The translations under genes were made by a program, and so were the position numbers. A DNA stretch of 64,000 nucleotides, taken from NCBI GenBank assembly GCA_965218865.1, contig CBDCME010000073.1, positions 434,001-498,000 on the forward strand, written 5' to 3'. Of this stretch, positions 38,405 to 47,011 are shown piece after piece. The stretch is from CBDCME01 sp965218865. GTDB taxonomy: Bacteria; Pseudomonadota; Alphaproteobacteria; JAAXGF01. Each line of letters begins with the position of its first letter. The stretch's first letter is position 1. Below the pieces are notes generated by a model. That model did no database searches, was not told where the DNA came from, and was given only the letters and a program-made list of their open reading frames with translations.

Positions 38405-39972
38405 AGTCGTCCGTGAAGAACCCTGATTTCAAGCTGAAGCGGCGATTGGGTTTGCGGTGGGGTGCGAGATGTCGCTGAGGAGCGCGGCCAGGATTTGGAC
38501 AAACAAACGCCTCAGCCATTTGAGGACAAGGCGGTAGTTGTAGCCGGCGCCGGCGAGGATGGCGTTGATCTTGTCGCCGTCGCGGCCTTTGAGGAAGTTG
38601 CGCCCCAGCCTGCCATCGCTCTTGAGATGTCCGATCACGGCCTCGACGGCGGAGCGCCGCCTGAGCTCCTTCTTGATCGTCGGCGTGATGCCGTGTTTCT
38701 GGCCTGATCTAAAGACGCGGTGTTTGTTGGGGTAATCGTGGCCCTGGTATCCCTTGTCGACATAGATGCGCTCGGCCGATATCCCCGTCCAGCGTTCCAT
38801 CTCTTCGATCACCTGCCTCAAGGTGTGGCCATCATAGGGATTGCCGTGGAAGGCCTTGACGTGGGCGACGAACTGGCCGCCGGGGGGGCGGGAATTGGTC
38901 GCCGCCACGGAGACCTTGCAGCCGAACTCGTACGGCTTGTGCGCCTTCCCTTTGCCGATGCATTCGACCTCGGGCGCGTGGAGCGAATAGACCTTGGGCA
39001 AGGGGTCGCGCCGCTTCTGGGTCGACACCCGCTCGGCCAGCCACAAGGGGCGGCGGAAGGGATCCCGTAGGCTCTCCTCCTGGGCCGTCTTGCGGCGGAT
39101 GTCGCGGACGGTGCGCCCGAGATAGGTCTTGAGCTTGCGCAGGGCCTTGTTGGCCCGCTTGTGCTGTTTGGCATGGCGGTAGCGGCCTTGCATGATCAAC
39201 GCCCTCTTGCCCAGGCGGGTATAGGACTGACGCAGGGCAATGCCGTGCTCCCGTGCCAGTCGCACCAGCCGCTCGCGGGCTCGTTGCATCAGTTTGGCGT
39301 CGGTCGGAAAGGCAATCGCCTTCTCTTGTACGGTGGTGTCCACCGTCACCCGCTCGAGGTCCTTCTCCCGCAGCGCCCCCACCCGGTGGGCCACGGCCAG
39401 GCTCTCCTGGAATACCTTCTCCAAACCTTCCGGCCCGATCCGGTCCCGCCACCGGGTCATCGACGAGCGCTCCATGGGCAGCTCATGCTGAAAGTACTCT
39501 TCGCCGCAGAAGCACTGGAAGTATGGGTCGTAGACCCAGCGCTCGCAGACCTCCTCATCCGAGAGATCGAACATATGCTTGAGGATGTGCAGCCCAATCA
39601 TCAACCGCGTCGGGACCCCCGGCCGACCCTCCTCCGAATACAAGGCTTCATAGGTCTCGTCGAAGAAAGTCCACGCGATCCGGCCCCCCAACACCACCAA
39701 CTCGTGGCGCAGGTTGATGATGTTTTCGAACCGCGAGCGGAACAGGTCCTCTATTCCCGATGACACCTTGCGCGATGGCTTCATCACAGTTCTCCAATCC
39801 CAATCGACGGGAGCAGAGAATCACGTTCCGCAACGGAAGGGAATCCCCAAAATCAATTATTTCAAATCACAAGCTTTTCAGGCCCAAAACCCGTTTTCTT
39901 GCAAATCCGATTACTTCGCCAAACCGAAAGAACTACCAACATCAGCCGCTTACGCGTTCTTCACGGGCGACT
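38405..39972 (-). mobile_element. IS5 family element, copy 2 (AAAG target duplication)
   Basis: 1568 bp with ends AGTCGTCCGTGAAGAAC and the inverse of AGTCGCCCGTGAAGAAC. AAAG directly repeated at 38401-38404 and 39973-39976. Its transposase frame is intact. Confidence 0.93.
38429..39784 (-). CDS. IS5 family transposase, copy 2 (intact)
   Basis: A 451-residue DDE transposase with an N-terminal DUF772 region (LHILKHMFDLSDEEVCERWV). Catalytic acids are D in VTVDTTVQEKAI, D in IYVDKGYQGHD and E in RRSAVEAVIGHLK. GGAGAA five bases ahead favours the ATG at 39784 over the GTG at 39787. It differs from copies 1 and 3 by a few substitutions (Ile for Val in RLMIGLHILK). Confidence 0.94.
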   Translation of the reverse strand: MKPSRKVSSGIEDLFRSRFENIINLRHELVVLGGRIAWTFFDETYEALYSEEGRPGVPTRLMIGLHILKHMFDLSDEEVCERWVYDPYFQCFCGEEYFQHELPMERSSMTRWRDRIGPEGLEKVFQESLAVAHRVGALREKDLERVTVDTTVQEKAIAFPTDAKLMQRARERLVRLAREHGIALRQSYTRLGKRALIMQGRYRHAKQHKRANKALRKLKTYLGRTVRDIRRKTAQEESLRDPFRRPLWLAERVSTQKRRDPLPKVYSLHAPEVECIGKGKAHKPYEFGCKVSVAATNSRPPGGQFVAHVKAFHGNPYDGHTLRQVIEEMERWTGISAERIYVDKGYQGHDYPNKHRVFRSGQKHGITPTIKKELRRRSAVEAVIGHLKSDGRLGRNFLKGRDGDKINAILAGAGYNYRLVLKWLRRLFVQILAALLSDISHPTANPIAASA

Positions 39973-40626
39973 AAAGAGTTTCGTAATTACCGCCACCACG
40001 ACGGGACATTCACTCCGCTGGCCCAACTGACCTATCTCCTGGATCCGGACAAGCTCGGGCAGGAAGAAATACCGTTCATGCATTCCTATTGGTGTGGGGA
40101 GGACGTTGATACGGTTTATCGGGAACGGGTCGCCGCAGTCGAGGAAAGGATCGATCGTCTGTTGCGGGATTACCGATCGAGCCGCGTCGCGGCGGCGATC
40201 CGGTCCGCGTTCTCGCTGCTCACGGATCGCATCAACGCCCTCGTCGGCGCGGTGGGGCACGACAACGATAGCGGTGACTTGAACCCGGTCGTGAAAGCCG
40301 CCCACGGCGTCTTCGAGGCGGTTTACGCCGCAAGCGAAAAGCTGCGCTTGACCTCTCTCTTCATCGACCCGGGAAATCCGAGGATGATCCGGCGCTTCAA
40401 GGATTGGAACCCGCGGCACCGAGGACTCATCGGGGCCTATTACGACCGCTTTCTGTAATCATCTCTGGGCAGCGGGCGAATCTCGCCGACCTATTATCGG
40501 TCGGGAAGCGCGGCGGCATGGCGGCGCAGATCCCGACGTCACGAGCCTACTCGATCGTGGACGGGCTGGGTTCCACGGGTTACCTTGGCATCGCGATGTT
40601 GACCGTCTGCTAAAGGACATATTGCA

Positions 40627-41103
40627 ATGAGAAAACGGGTTAGGAATTTGGCCATCGCGGGAATCATTGTTGCGGCCGTGGTGCCATGGTCCATTTACGA
40701 AGTTCGTTCCCAAGAGAAACCGGTCGAATCGGTAATCCCGCCTCGGCTGACGGGACTCATTCAGAATGAAATGCGCTTGATCGTCGGCGCCCTAACCCGG
40801 ATTGTTCAGGCGGTCGTTGTCGGCGACCACCAGGTCGTGGCCGAACAGAGTCGCAATATTCACCGGAGCTCCTTGCTTGGGGGCGCTACGAACAATGAAG
40901 AAAGGACACGGCTTTCGTCATCGTTGCCGCAGGCGTTCGTCGCCTTGGACCAAAAATTGCATCGGCAAGCCGAGAAATTGGCCGCGGCCGCGGATGATAG
41001 GAAAGTCGATCTGGAACGTTACTATTTGTCGGAAATGATCGAGACGTGCGTGCACTGTCATAGGGTTTTCGCCGAGCATCGGTTCTCGTCGTTGCGGCGA
41101 TGA
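40627..41103 (+). CDS. small c-type cytochrome, cytochrome c'-like
   Basis: 158 residues. A hydrophobic N-terminal segment (LAIAGIIVAAVVPWSIYEV) acts as export signal or anchor. The protein is largely helical, and the only heme-binding motif is close to the C-terminus, CVHCH at 141-145. That layout resembles cytochrome c' or c-556. It would be a periplasmic electron carrier or a gas or stress sensor; which one cannot be said. No partner gene is adjacent. Confidence 0.72.
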   Translation: MRKRVRNLAIAGIIVAAVVPWSIYEVRSQEKPVESVIPPRLTGLIQNEMRLIVGALTRIVQAVVVGDHQVVAEQSRNIHRSSLLGGATNNEERTRLSSSLPQAFVALDQKLHRQAEKLAAAADDRKVDLERYYLSEMIETCVHCHRVFAEHRFSSLRR

Positions 41104-41114
41104 CGATTCATCAA

Positions 41115-41760
41115 GCCATCGCGCGCTCATCCCGAGAAGCTGATTCAAGACCTCCCGCTGGGGCGCGATATAGCACCGCAACTGGACCGCTCTGCGCCGC
41201 ACCTTGCCAAGGTGTCGACGGTTCTCGGGGCTGGCCTCCTCGATAACGCGGTCCTCGATCTCGTCCAATTCGTCTTCAAGTTTCTCGATCACCGGCCCCA
41301 GCCGATCCGTCAAGCGCCTCGTGAGGGCGACAAGGCATTCACCTAAATCACACGGAACCCTGCCGGCCACGAGTGCTTCCCGCACGTCGTTGACGGCTAT
41401 GAGGCGATGGTGCCGAAGCGTGACGATGCGGCCGGGTTCGATCTACACCCGGACACCCAACATGTCCTCGGGGTGGGCGTCGGGGTTCATGTTGAGCCCC
41501 CGCGGCACAAGTAGAAGCCTGTCGTCGAGAGCCAAAATTCTCGGGCGAAATTCCTCTTGAAGCATCGATTCTACGATTATCGGATCGATGCCCCTACGAT
41601 CGCCAAGCCATCGTCGGCCAGGTTGGCGGTGGGCCCCGGCGCAATCCGTTGCCTGCCGCCAAGTTCGGGTTGAATACGTCCCACCGGGATTGTCGATCTC
41701 GTCGAGATGTGAGCAAGAGTCTCCGTCGGCTTTGGGCTTGACGGGACGAGGGACGACAAA
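41115..41760 (-). pseudogene. CorA/ZntB-type divalent cation transporter, truncated with TAG
   Basis: The minus strand reads GIDPIIVESMLQEEFRPRIL, LLLVPRGLNMNPDAHPEDML, then TAG (41445-41443) where the family has Trp (TGG) in LWIEPGR. Beyond the stop the same frame continues IEPGRIVTLRHHRLIAVNDV, ECLVALTRRLTDRLGPVIEK and LRCYIAPQREVLNQLLG. The start region upstream of 41600 is in a different frame. The C-terminal transmembrane helices with the GxN motif, needed for the pore, are missing, because the sequence ends against the cytochrome gene. Confidence 0.78.
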
Positions 41761-41857
41761 CCGTACCTTGGTTCGAATTCGTTCGGCCTATCCCGGATGA
41801 TAATTCACGGCACCCTTGAACCCACCTGCCACTGCCGTTTCCGGGCCCGAAGGTTTT

Positions 41858-42427
41858 TCAATTGAGCACAAATCTTTGGTTCGCTTTTTCCTCGCCGAAC
41901 ACGTCAACGATTTCCCAGACCAATTGTTTACCGACCGCGAATCGATCCCGGTGGCGTACCGTCGCGGTCGCCGTGGCCCTCCAAATTGTCACTTTCCGGT
42001 CCAAGGCCAGCCTGACGCTCAGGCGCTGGGTCGTTCCGCCCGCGCCTGTTCGAGCCGGCCCCCATGGGATATTCAACCTTGCCGTGACTTGTTCGTCTGT
42101 ATTGCTGCCTCCCTTCGCCTCGAGGCTGAGAACGGAAGATTGGGATCCGGTCGACACGGTTTCCGTTTCGAATTCGAGTACCAGGGAAGAGCGTGGCGCG
42201 ACCGTGTAACCCCGCGCCGCGAGCATGCGCCGGAATTCGTCGGCCAATCGTGAATCCAGCTCCGTATTATTGAGAAATTCAATCGCGATGGGCTGGTTTT
42301 CGGGAATCGGTTCGAGCAAACGCGAATTGATCGTGCCAGACGGCAGCTCAGTCACTTGCGCCGAGGACGGACCCGCGCTCACCCACGCCGCGGTGAGAAC
42401 CGCGAACAAGGAAAACAAAATCTTCAT
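41858..42427 (-). CDS. uncharacterised exported protein
   Basis: I do not recognise the family. From ATG 42427 it has 189 residues with a clear signal peptide (ILFSLFAVLTAAWVSAGPSS AQ). The mature part is hydrophilic and beta-rich (TVAPRSSLVLEFETETVSTG, TTQRLSVRLALDRKVTIWRA) and has no Cys. It is the sort of periplasmic protein often made with outer-membrane systems. IS5 copy 3 begins 35 bases upstream of the ATG and may have removed its promoter. Confidence 0.6.
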   Translation of the reverse strand: MKILFSLFAVLTAAWVSAGPSSAQVTELPSGTINSRLLEPIPENQPIAIEFLNNTELDSRLADEFRRMLAARGYTVAPRSSLVLEFETETVSTGSQSSVLSLEAKGGSNTDEQVTARLNIPWGPARTGAGGTTQRLSVRLALDRKVTIWRATATATVRHRDRFAVGKQLVWEIVDVFGEEKANQRFVLN

Positions 42428-42461
42428 TGGCGATTTTCCAGCCCGAATTCCGTCGCTACGT

Positions 42462-44029
42462 AGTCGTCCGTGAAGAACCCTGATTTCAAGCTGAAGCGGC
42501 GATTGGGTTTGCGGTGGGGTGCGAGATGTCGCTGAGGAGCGCGGCCAGGATTTGGACAAACAAACGCCTCAGCCATTTGAGGACAAGGCGGTAGTTGTAG
42601 CCGGCGCCGGCGAGGATGGCGTTGATCTTGTCGCCGTCGCGGCCTTTGAGGAAGTTGCGCCCCAGCCTGCCATCGCTCTTGAGATGTCCGATCACGGCCT
42701 CGACGGCGGAGCGCCGCCTGAGCTCCTTCTTGATCGTCGGCGTGATGCCGCGTTTCTGGCCTGATCTAAAGACGCGGTGTTTGTTGGGGTAATCGTGGCC
42801 CTGGTATCCCTTGTCGACATAGATGCGCTCGGCCGATATCCCCGTCCAGCGTTCCATCTCTTCGATCACCTGCCTCAAGGTGTGGCCATCATAGGGATTG
42901 CCGTGGAAGGCCTTGACGTGGGCGACGAACTGGCCGCCGGGGGGGCGGGAATTGGTCGCCGCCACGGAGACCTTGCAGCCGAACTCGTACGGCTTGTGCG
43001 CCTTCCCTTTGCCGATGCATTCGACCTCGGGCGCGTGGAGCGAATAGACCTTGGGCAAGGGGTCGCGCCGCTTCTGGGTCGACACCCGCTCGGCCAGCCA
43101 CAAGGGGCGGCGGAAGGTATCCCGTAGGCTCTCCTCCTGGGCCGTCTTGCGGCGGATGTCGCGGACGGTGCGCCCGAGATAGGTCTTGAGCTTGCGCAGG
43201 GCCTTGTTGGCCCGCTTGTGCTGTTTGGCATGGCGGTAGCGGCCTTGCATGATCAACGCCCTCTTGCCCAGGCGGGTATAGGACTGACGCAGGGCAATGC
43301 CGTGCTCCCGTGCCAGTCGCACCAGCCGCTCGCGGGCTCGTTGCATCAGTTTGGCGTCGGTCGGAAAGGCAATCGCCTTCTCTTGTACGGTGGTGTCCAC
43401 CGTCACCCGCTCGAGGTCCTTCTCCCGCAGCGCCCCCACCCGGTGGGCCACGGCCAGGCTCTCCTGGAATACCTTCTCCAAACCTTCCGGCCCGATCCGG
43501 TCCCGCCACCGGGTCATCGACGAGCGCTCCATGGGCAGCTCATGCTGAAAGTACTCTTCGCCGCAGAAGCACTGGAAGTATGGGTCGTAGACCCAGCGCT
43601 CGCAGACCTCCTCATCCGAGAGATCGAACATATGCTTGAGGATGTGCAGCCCAACCATCAACCGCGTCGGGACCCCCGGCCGACCCTCCTCCGAATACAA
43701 GGCTTCATAGGTCTCGTCGAAGAAAGTCCACGCGATCCGGCCCCCCAACACCACCAACTCGTGGCGCAGGTTGATGATGTTTTCGAACCGCGAGCGGAAC
43801 AGGTCCTCTATTCCCGATGACACCTTGCGCGATGGCTTCATCACAGTTCTCCAATCCCAATCGACGGGAGCGGAGAATCACGTTCCGCAACGGAAGGGAA
43901 TCCCCAAAATCAATTATTTCAAATCACAAGCTTTTCAGGCCCAAAACCCGTTTTCTTGCAAATCCGATTACTTCGCCAAACCGAAAGAGCTACCAACATC
44001 AGCCGCTTACGCGTTCTTCACGGGCGACT
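42462..44029 (-). mobile_element. IS5 family element, copy 3
   Basis: Ends as in copies 1 and 2. The left flank is ACGT (42458-42461); after removing IS630 copy 2 from the right junction the right flank is AAGT. So the target duplication is imperfect, or the two ends come from different insertions. Confidence 0.9.
42486..43841 (-). CDS. IS5 family transposase, copy 3 (intact)
   Basis: 451 residues, almost identical to copy 2, with catalytic VTVDTTVQEKAI, IYVDKGYQGHD and RRSAVEAVIGHLK present. It shares Val in RLMVGLHILK with copy 1, so copies 1 and 3 may be closest relatives. Confidence 0.94.
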   Translation of the reverse strand: MKPSRKVSSGIEDLFRSRFENIINLRHELVVLGGRIAWTFFDETYEALYSEEGRPGVPTRLMVGLHILKHMFDLSDEEVCERWVYDPYFQCFCGEEYFQHELPMERSSMTRWRDRIGPEGLEKVFQESLAVAHRVGALREKDLERVTVDTTVQEKAIAFPTDAKLMQRARERLVRLAREHGIALRQSYTRLGKRALIMQGRYRHAKQHKRANKALRKLKTYLGRTVRDIRRKTAQEESLRDTFRRPLWLAERVSTQKRRDPLPKVYSLHAPEVECIGKGKAHKPYEFGCKVSVAATNSRPPGGQFVAHVKAFHGNPYDGHTLRQVIEEMERWTGISAERIYVDKGYQGHDYPNKHRVFRSGQKRGITPTIKKELRRRSAVEAVIGHLKSDGRLGRNFLKGRDGDKINAILAGAGYNYRLVLKWLRRLFVQILAALLSDISHPTANPIAASA

Positions 44030-44030
44030 A

Positions 44031-45199
44031 ATACCAACCGCCCCAGAGTTTGACTCGCGCAAAGGTTTACACGCTAGGTTTTGTGTGATTCAAGGTTGTT
44101 GGCAACAAGGGAGTGTGTTCAATGCCAACGATTCCTTTGCGAAACGACTTTGATGCTGAAAGAGTCCGTGTTCTTGCGGCACGGAGCGATGATGGGAACC
44201 AGGCGCGACGGCTTTTGTCGATGGCGGCCATCTACGATGGGATGGATCGAGCGTGCGCGGCGGGTATTGGCGGCATGGATCGGCAGACGTTGCGGGACTG
44301 GGTTCACCGGTTCAACGCGGGAGGTCCGGCCGGTCTGATCGACCGCAAGCCGAACGGGGCGTTGCGTCGGTTGACGCCGTCGCAAATGGCGGCGCTTTCG
44401 CGGGCTATCGAGGCCGGTCCCGATCCCGAACGGGATGGGGTCGTGCGCTGGCGCTGCATCGATCTCAAGCAACTGATCCGAACGCGCTTCGGCGTGGACT
44501 ATCACGAGCGGAGCGTCGGCAAGCTGCTGGCCGCGCTCGGGTTCTCGCATATTTCCGCGCGCCCGCGCCACGTCGGCCAGGATGCGCGGGCACAGGAGGA
44601 ATTTAAAAAAAAGTTTTCCCGAACACTTGGCGAAAATCGTAGCGGCACAGCCACCGGACACGCCCATCGAGGTTTGGTTTCAAGATGAAATGCGCGTCGG
44701 CCAGAAGAACAGCCTGGTGCGCCAGTGGGCCCCAAAGGGATCGCGCCCGCGCCAGGTCAAGGACCTACGGACCTCTTCGGCGTATCTCTTCGGCGCCATC
44801 TGCCCCGAGCGCGGTGAGGGCGCGGCGCTGGTCATGCCGCGCGCCAATACTGAAGCCATGGACCTGCATCTCGAGGAAATCAGCCGGGCCGTTGCCCCAA
44901 ACGCCCATGCCGTCGTGCTGCTCGACCAAGCCGCATGGCACACCACTGCCAAACTCGGCATCCCGGAGAACATCTCCCTCGTGCCTTTGCCACCCAAGTC
45001 CCCGGAGCTCAATCCCGCCGAAAATGTCTGGCAATACCTCCGCCAGAACTGGCTCTCCAATCGTGTCTTCGACTCCTATGAAGCCATCGTCGAGGCCTCT
45101 TGCCAAGCCTGGAACAACCTGACCGACCAACCTTGGAAGATCATGTCCATCGGCCTCAGAGCGTGGGCTCGCACAAGTCAATGTTAAGGGCGGTTGATA
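44031..45199 (+). mobile_element. IS630 family element, copy 2, inserted at the IS5 right end
   Basis: Terminal inverted repeats TACCAACCGCCC and GGGCGGTTGATA (one change). TA lies at 44029-44030 and 45200-45201. The insertion point is the TA formed by the last base of IS5 copy 3, the same relative place as in copy 1. Confidence 0.84.
44122..45187 (+). pseudogene. IS630 family transposase, copy 2, split by one extra A
   Basis: Identical in layout to copy 1, but the A-run at 44605-44612 has eight A instead of seven. The first frame (to 44688) carries the helix-turn-helix part and ends out of frame (FKKKFSRTLGENRSG). A second frame (44582-45187) carries the complete DDE domain. Slippage on the A-run would restore a full protein, as occurs by programmed frameshifting in some IS630 elements; otherwise it is inactive. 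Confidence 0.85.
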
Positions 45200-45202
45200 T
45201 AA

Positions 45203-45421
45203 GTGCATCAAATTGCCGTGCGAGAACATACTGGTGACCAATCTGGCCGAAGAGGGGACCCGCGCCAGTTCGCCGACTACCTCGGCCTGTCCGAAAAACA
45301 CAGCTGGAATGAAGCCGAAGCTGAGCGCATAAGCTTGGTCTTCATGCGGTCCCAGCGGGAGCTGCACCATCAGATAAACCGCCGTGCAGCAGCCGACGAT
45401 GGCGAGGGTTAGAGGCCGCCG
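45203..45421 (-). pseudogene. rhomboid family membrane protease, N-terminal fragment
   Basis: The minus strand reads RRPLTLAIVGCCTAVYLMVQ LPLG as a first membrane helix, then ALSFGFIPAVFFG and TSMFSHGNLMHL. That last motif is the conserved rhomboid start of helix 2 (TSMFLHG--MHLLGNM). IS630 cuts it right after MHL, so the catalytic Ser and His are missing, and no start codon is seen upstream. Confidence 0.68.
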
Positions 45422-45423
45422 TT

Positions 45424-45996
45424 GCCGACCCTGATTCGTATTGCTGGCTGTTTGTGGTTTTTGGCCTCAACACGGCGATGCGACACGGTGAAATTCTCCG
45501 CTCCCGATTTGATCAACTCGATCTCGACGGCAACCGGCTATTCATCCTTCGCGCGAAGGCTGGAATGCGAGAACAGCCGATCACCCCGGAATTGTCGGAA
45601 ATCCTTCGTAACGAAAAGGGCATGCGGGATGACCAGGACGGTTGGATTTTCCCATCGATGCGACCCGGAGCGAGCAGTACGGGCCATCGCTGCCGTATGG
45701 AGGTTCCGTTCTGCCGGGCGGTGATCGCCGCCGGCCTCGATCCTTCCCAGATCACACCGCACGTCATGTGGCATACGACCATCACGAATCTGGTAAAAGC
45801 GGGCGTTGACTTACCGACTATCCAGGCAATCAGCGGCCATAGAACCCTGGCGATGGTCCTCCGCTACACCCACGTCCACGGCAGCCACATTGACCATGCC
45901 ATGAGAACACTCGGGCGAACTTTTCCGGAACCCGATGCGAACAAACCCCCTGATACCGTTACACAAGAATTACACAAACGCCTTCCCCGTCGCTAA
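45424..45996 (+). pseudogene. tyrosine recombinase (phage-type integrase), N-terminally truncated
   Basis: Only the catalytic domain remains. The first Arg is in LNTAMRHGEILRSRFDQLDL, the HxxH-type box is ITPHVMWHTTITNLVKAGVD, and ISGHRTLAMVLRYTHVH has the second His and the nucleophile Tyr. The family box is HxLRHT; here Trp replaces the second catalytic Arg (CGG to TGG), so it should be inactive. The N-terminal core-binding domain is missing. It ends 51 bases from the 3' end of tRNA-Cys, the classical place for an island integrase. Confidence 0.85.
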
Positions 45997-46047
45997 AGCC
46001 TGAATACCCCTACAACAGAAATTCCACGGTTTTTCAATAAGTTAAGT

Positions 46048-46122
46048 TGGAGGCCGGGGTCGGAATCGAACCGACGCGTGCGGGATTTGCAATCCCGTGC
46101 ATTACCACTTTGCTACCCGGCC
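46048..46122 (-). tRNA. tRNA-Cys (GCA)
   Basis: Minus-strand cloverleaf: acceptor GGCCGGG pairs with CCCGGCC, anticodon stem CGGGA/TCCCG around loop TTGCAAA with anticodon GCA, and T arm GTCGGTTCGATTCCGAC. CCA is encoded (46048-46050 on the plus strand reads TGG). It is a probable integration target for the neighbouring integrase. Confidence 0.95.
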
Positions 46123-46314
46123 GGCGTCGCGGCGCCGCGTGCCGCGGCACCCGCCGTATATAGGACGCTCGTCGAATCCGGTCAATTCAATCCACCAACG
46201 GCCGTCGCCACCCGGGCACGGGTGGACTCCTGGAGCATTGTCATTGGTCTTGGCGGCAAGTATAAGGCCCAGGAATAGGCACCCGAGCCGATCGAAACAT
46301 TCCCGGGCGATCTC

Positions 46315-46971
46315 ATGGTGGACTACGCTGCTGCCCGCCAAAACATGGTGAACAGCCAACTCCGCACCAACAAGATCATCGATGATCGGATTCTTGCTGC
46401 GATGGCCGAGGTTCCGCGCGAGGTCTTCGTGCCCCAACATCTTCGCGGCGTCGCCTACGTCGATGAGGACATTCCCTTGATCTCGGGCCGATACCTCATG
46501 GAACCGCTGGTTTTCGCGCGGCTCTTGCAAGCCGCCGCGATCACCGCCAGCGACGCCGTCGCCGACATCGGCTGCGGCAGCGGTTATTCCGCCGCGGTCA
46601 TGGCCTGCCTTGCCGACGTCGTGGTGGCCGTCGAAAGCGACACCGCCCTCGCGGAGCAGGCCGGCGCGCACCTGACCAAGCTGGAGGTCGACAACGTGGT
46701 GGTGATGCAGGGCGATCTTAGAACGGGATTTCCGGATCAGGCGCCCTACGACGTGATCTTCATCGATGGCGGTGTCGACGCCGTGCCGGAGGCGCTTTGC
46801 GACCAGTTGGCCGAGGGCGGTCGGCTCGTTGCCGTCGTTCGCGAAGGCCCCGGCATCGGTCGCGCGACACTCGTCGACCGGGTTCACGGGACTTTCGCCC
46901 GGCGGGTTCTTTTCGAGGCCGGCGTTCCGATGATGCCGAGTTTTACGTCCGAGTCCGATTTTGTTTTTTGA
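46315..46971 (+). CDS. pcm: protein-L-isoaspartate O-methyltransferase-type protein
   Basis: An S-adenosylmethionine-dependent methyltransferase of 218 residues. ARQNMVNSQLRTNKIIDDRI is the alphaproteobacterial Pcm-like N-terminus. Motif I is VADIGCGSGYSAAVMA, followed by VVAVESDTALAEQA and DVIFIDGGVDAVPEAL. In this lineage the gene conventionally precedes tolC, and the isoaspartate-repair function is by family assignment only. It ends 40 bases before tolC, so they are probably co-transcribed. Confidence 0.88.
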   Translation: MVDYAAARQNMVNSQLRTNKIIDDRILAAMAEVPREVFVPQHLRGVAYVDEDIPLISGRYLMEPLVFARLLQAAAITASDAVADIGCGSGYSAAVMACLADVVVAVESDTALAEQAGAHLTKLEVDNVVVMQGDLRTGFPDQAPYDVIFIDGGVDAVPEALCDQLAEGGRLVAVVREGPGIGRATLVDRVHGTFARRVLFEAGVPMMPSFTSESDFVF

Positions 46972-47011
46972 TCACGCGAAGACGATCCTCGGCACGAGTC
47001 TGGGTTCGAAC

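Larger units (their letters stand above)
37858..40458 (+). pseudogene. lipoprotein with degenerate M23 peptidase domain, split by IS5
   Basis: Parts 37858-38404 and 39977-40458 join exactly in frame after removal of the IS and one AAAG, giving 342 residues. It starts at GTG. The signal peptide ends in a lipobox (MALAGC), and Arg-rich KRRRLSKR precedes the hydrophobic core. The M23-like domain has AGIDITFGDGVPLLSPVAGR and GKSHTHLSV. The second motif HTH fits HxH, but the first HxxxD motif has Leu for His (LAGID), so zinc binding is doubtful even in the unbroken protein. The downstream half is mostly helical (ERVAAVEERIDRLLRDYRSS) and of unknown function. The insertion looks recent. Confidence 0.8.

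Noticed and set aside
38462..39763. Plus-strand frames inside IS5 copies
   Set aside because: They recur identically in all IS5 copies as the complement of the transposase gene, so they are shadows.
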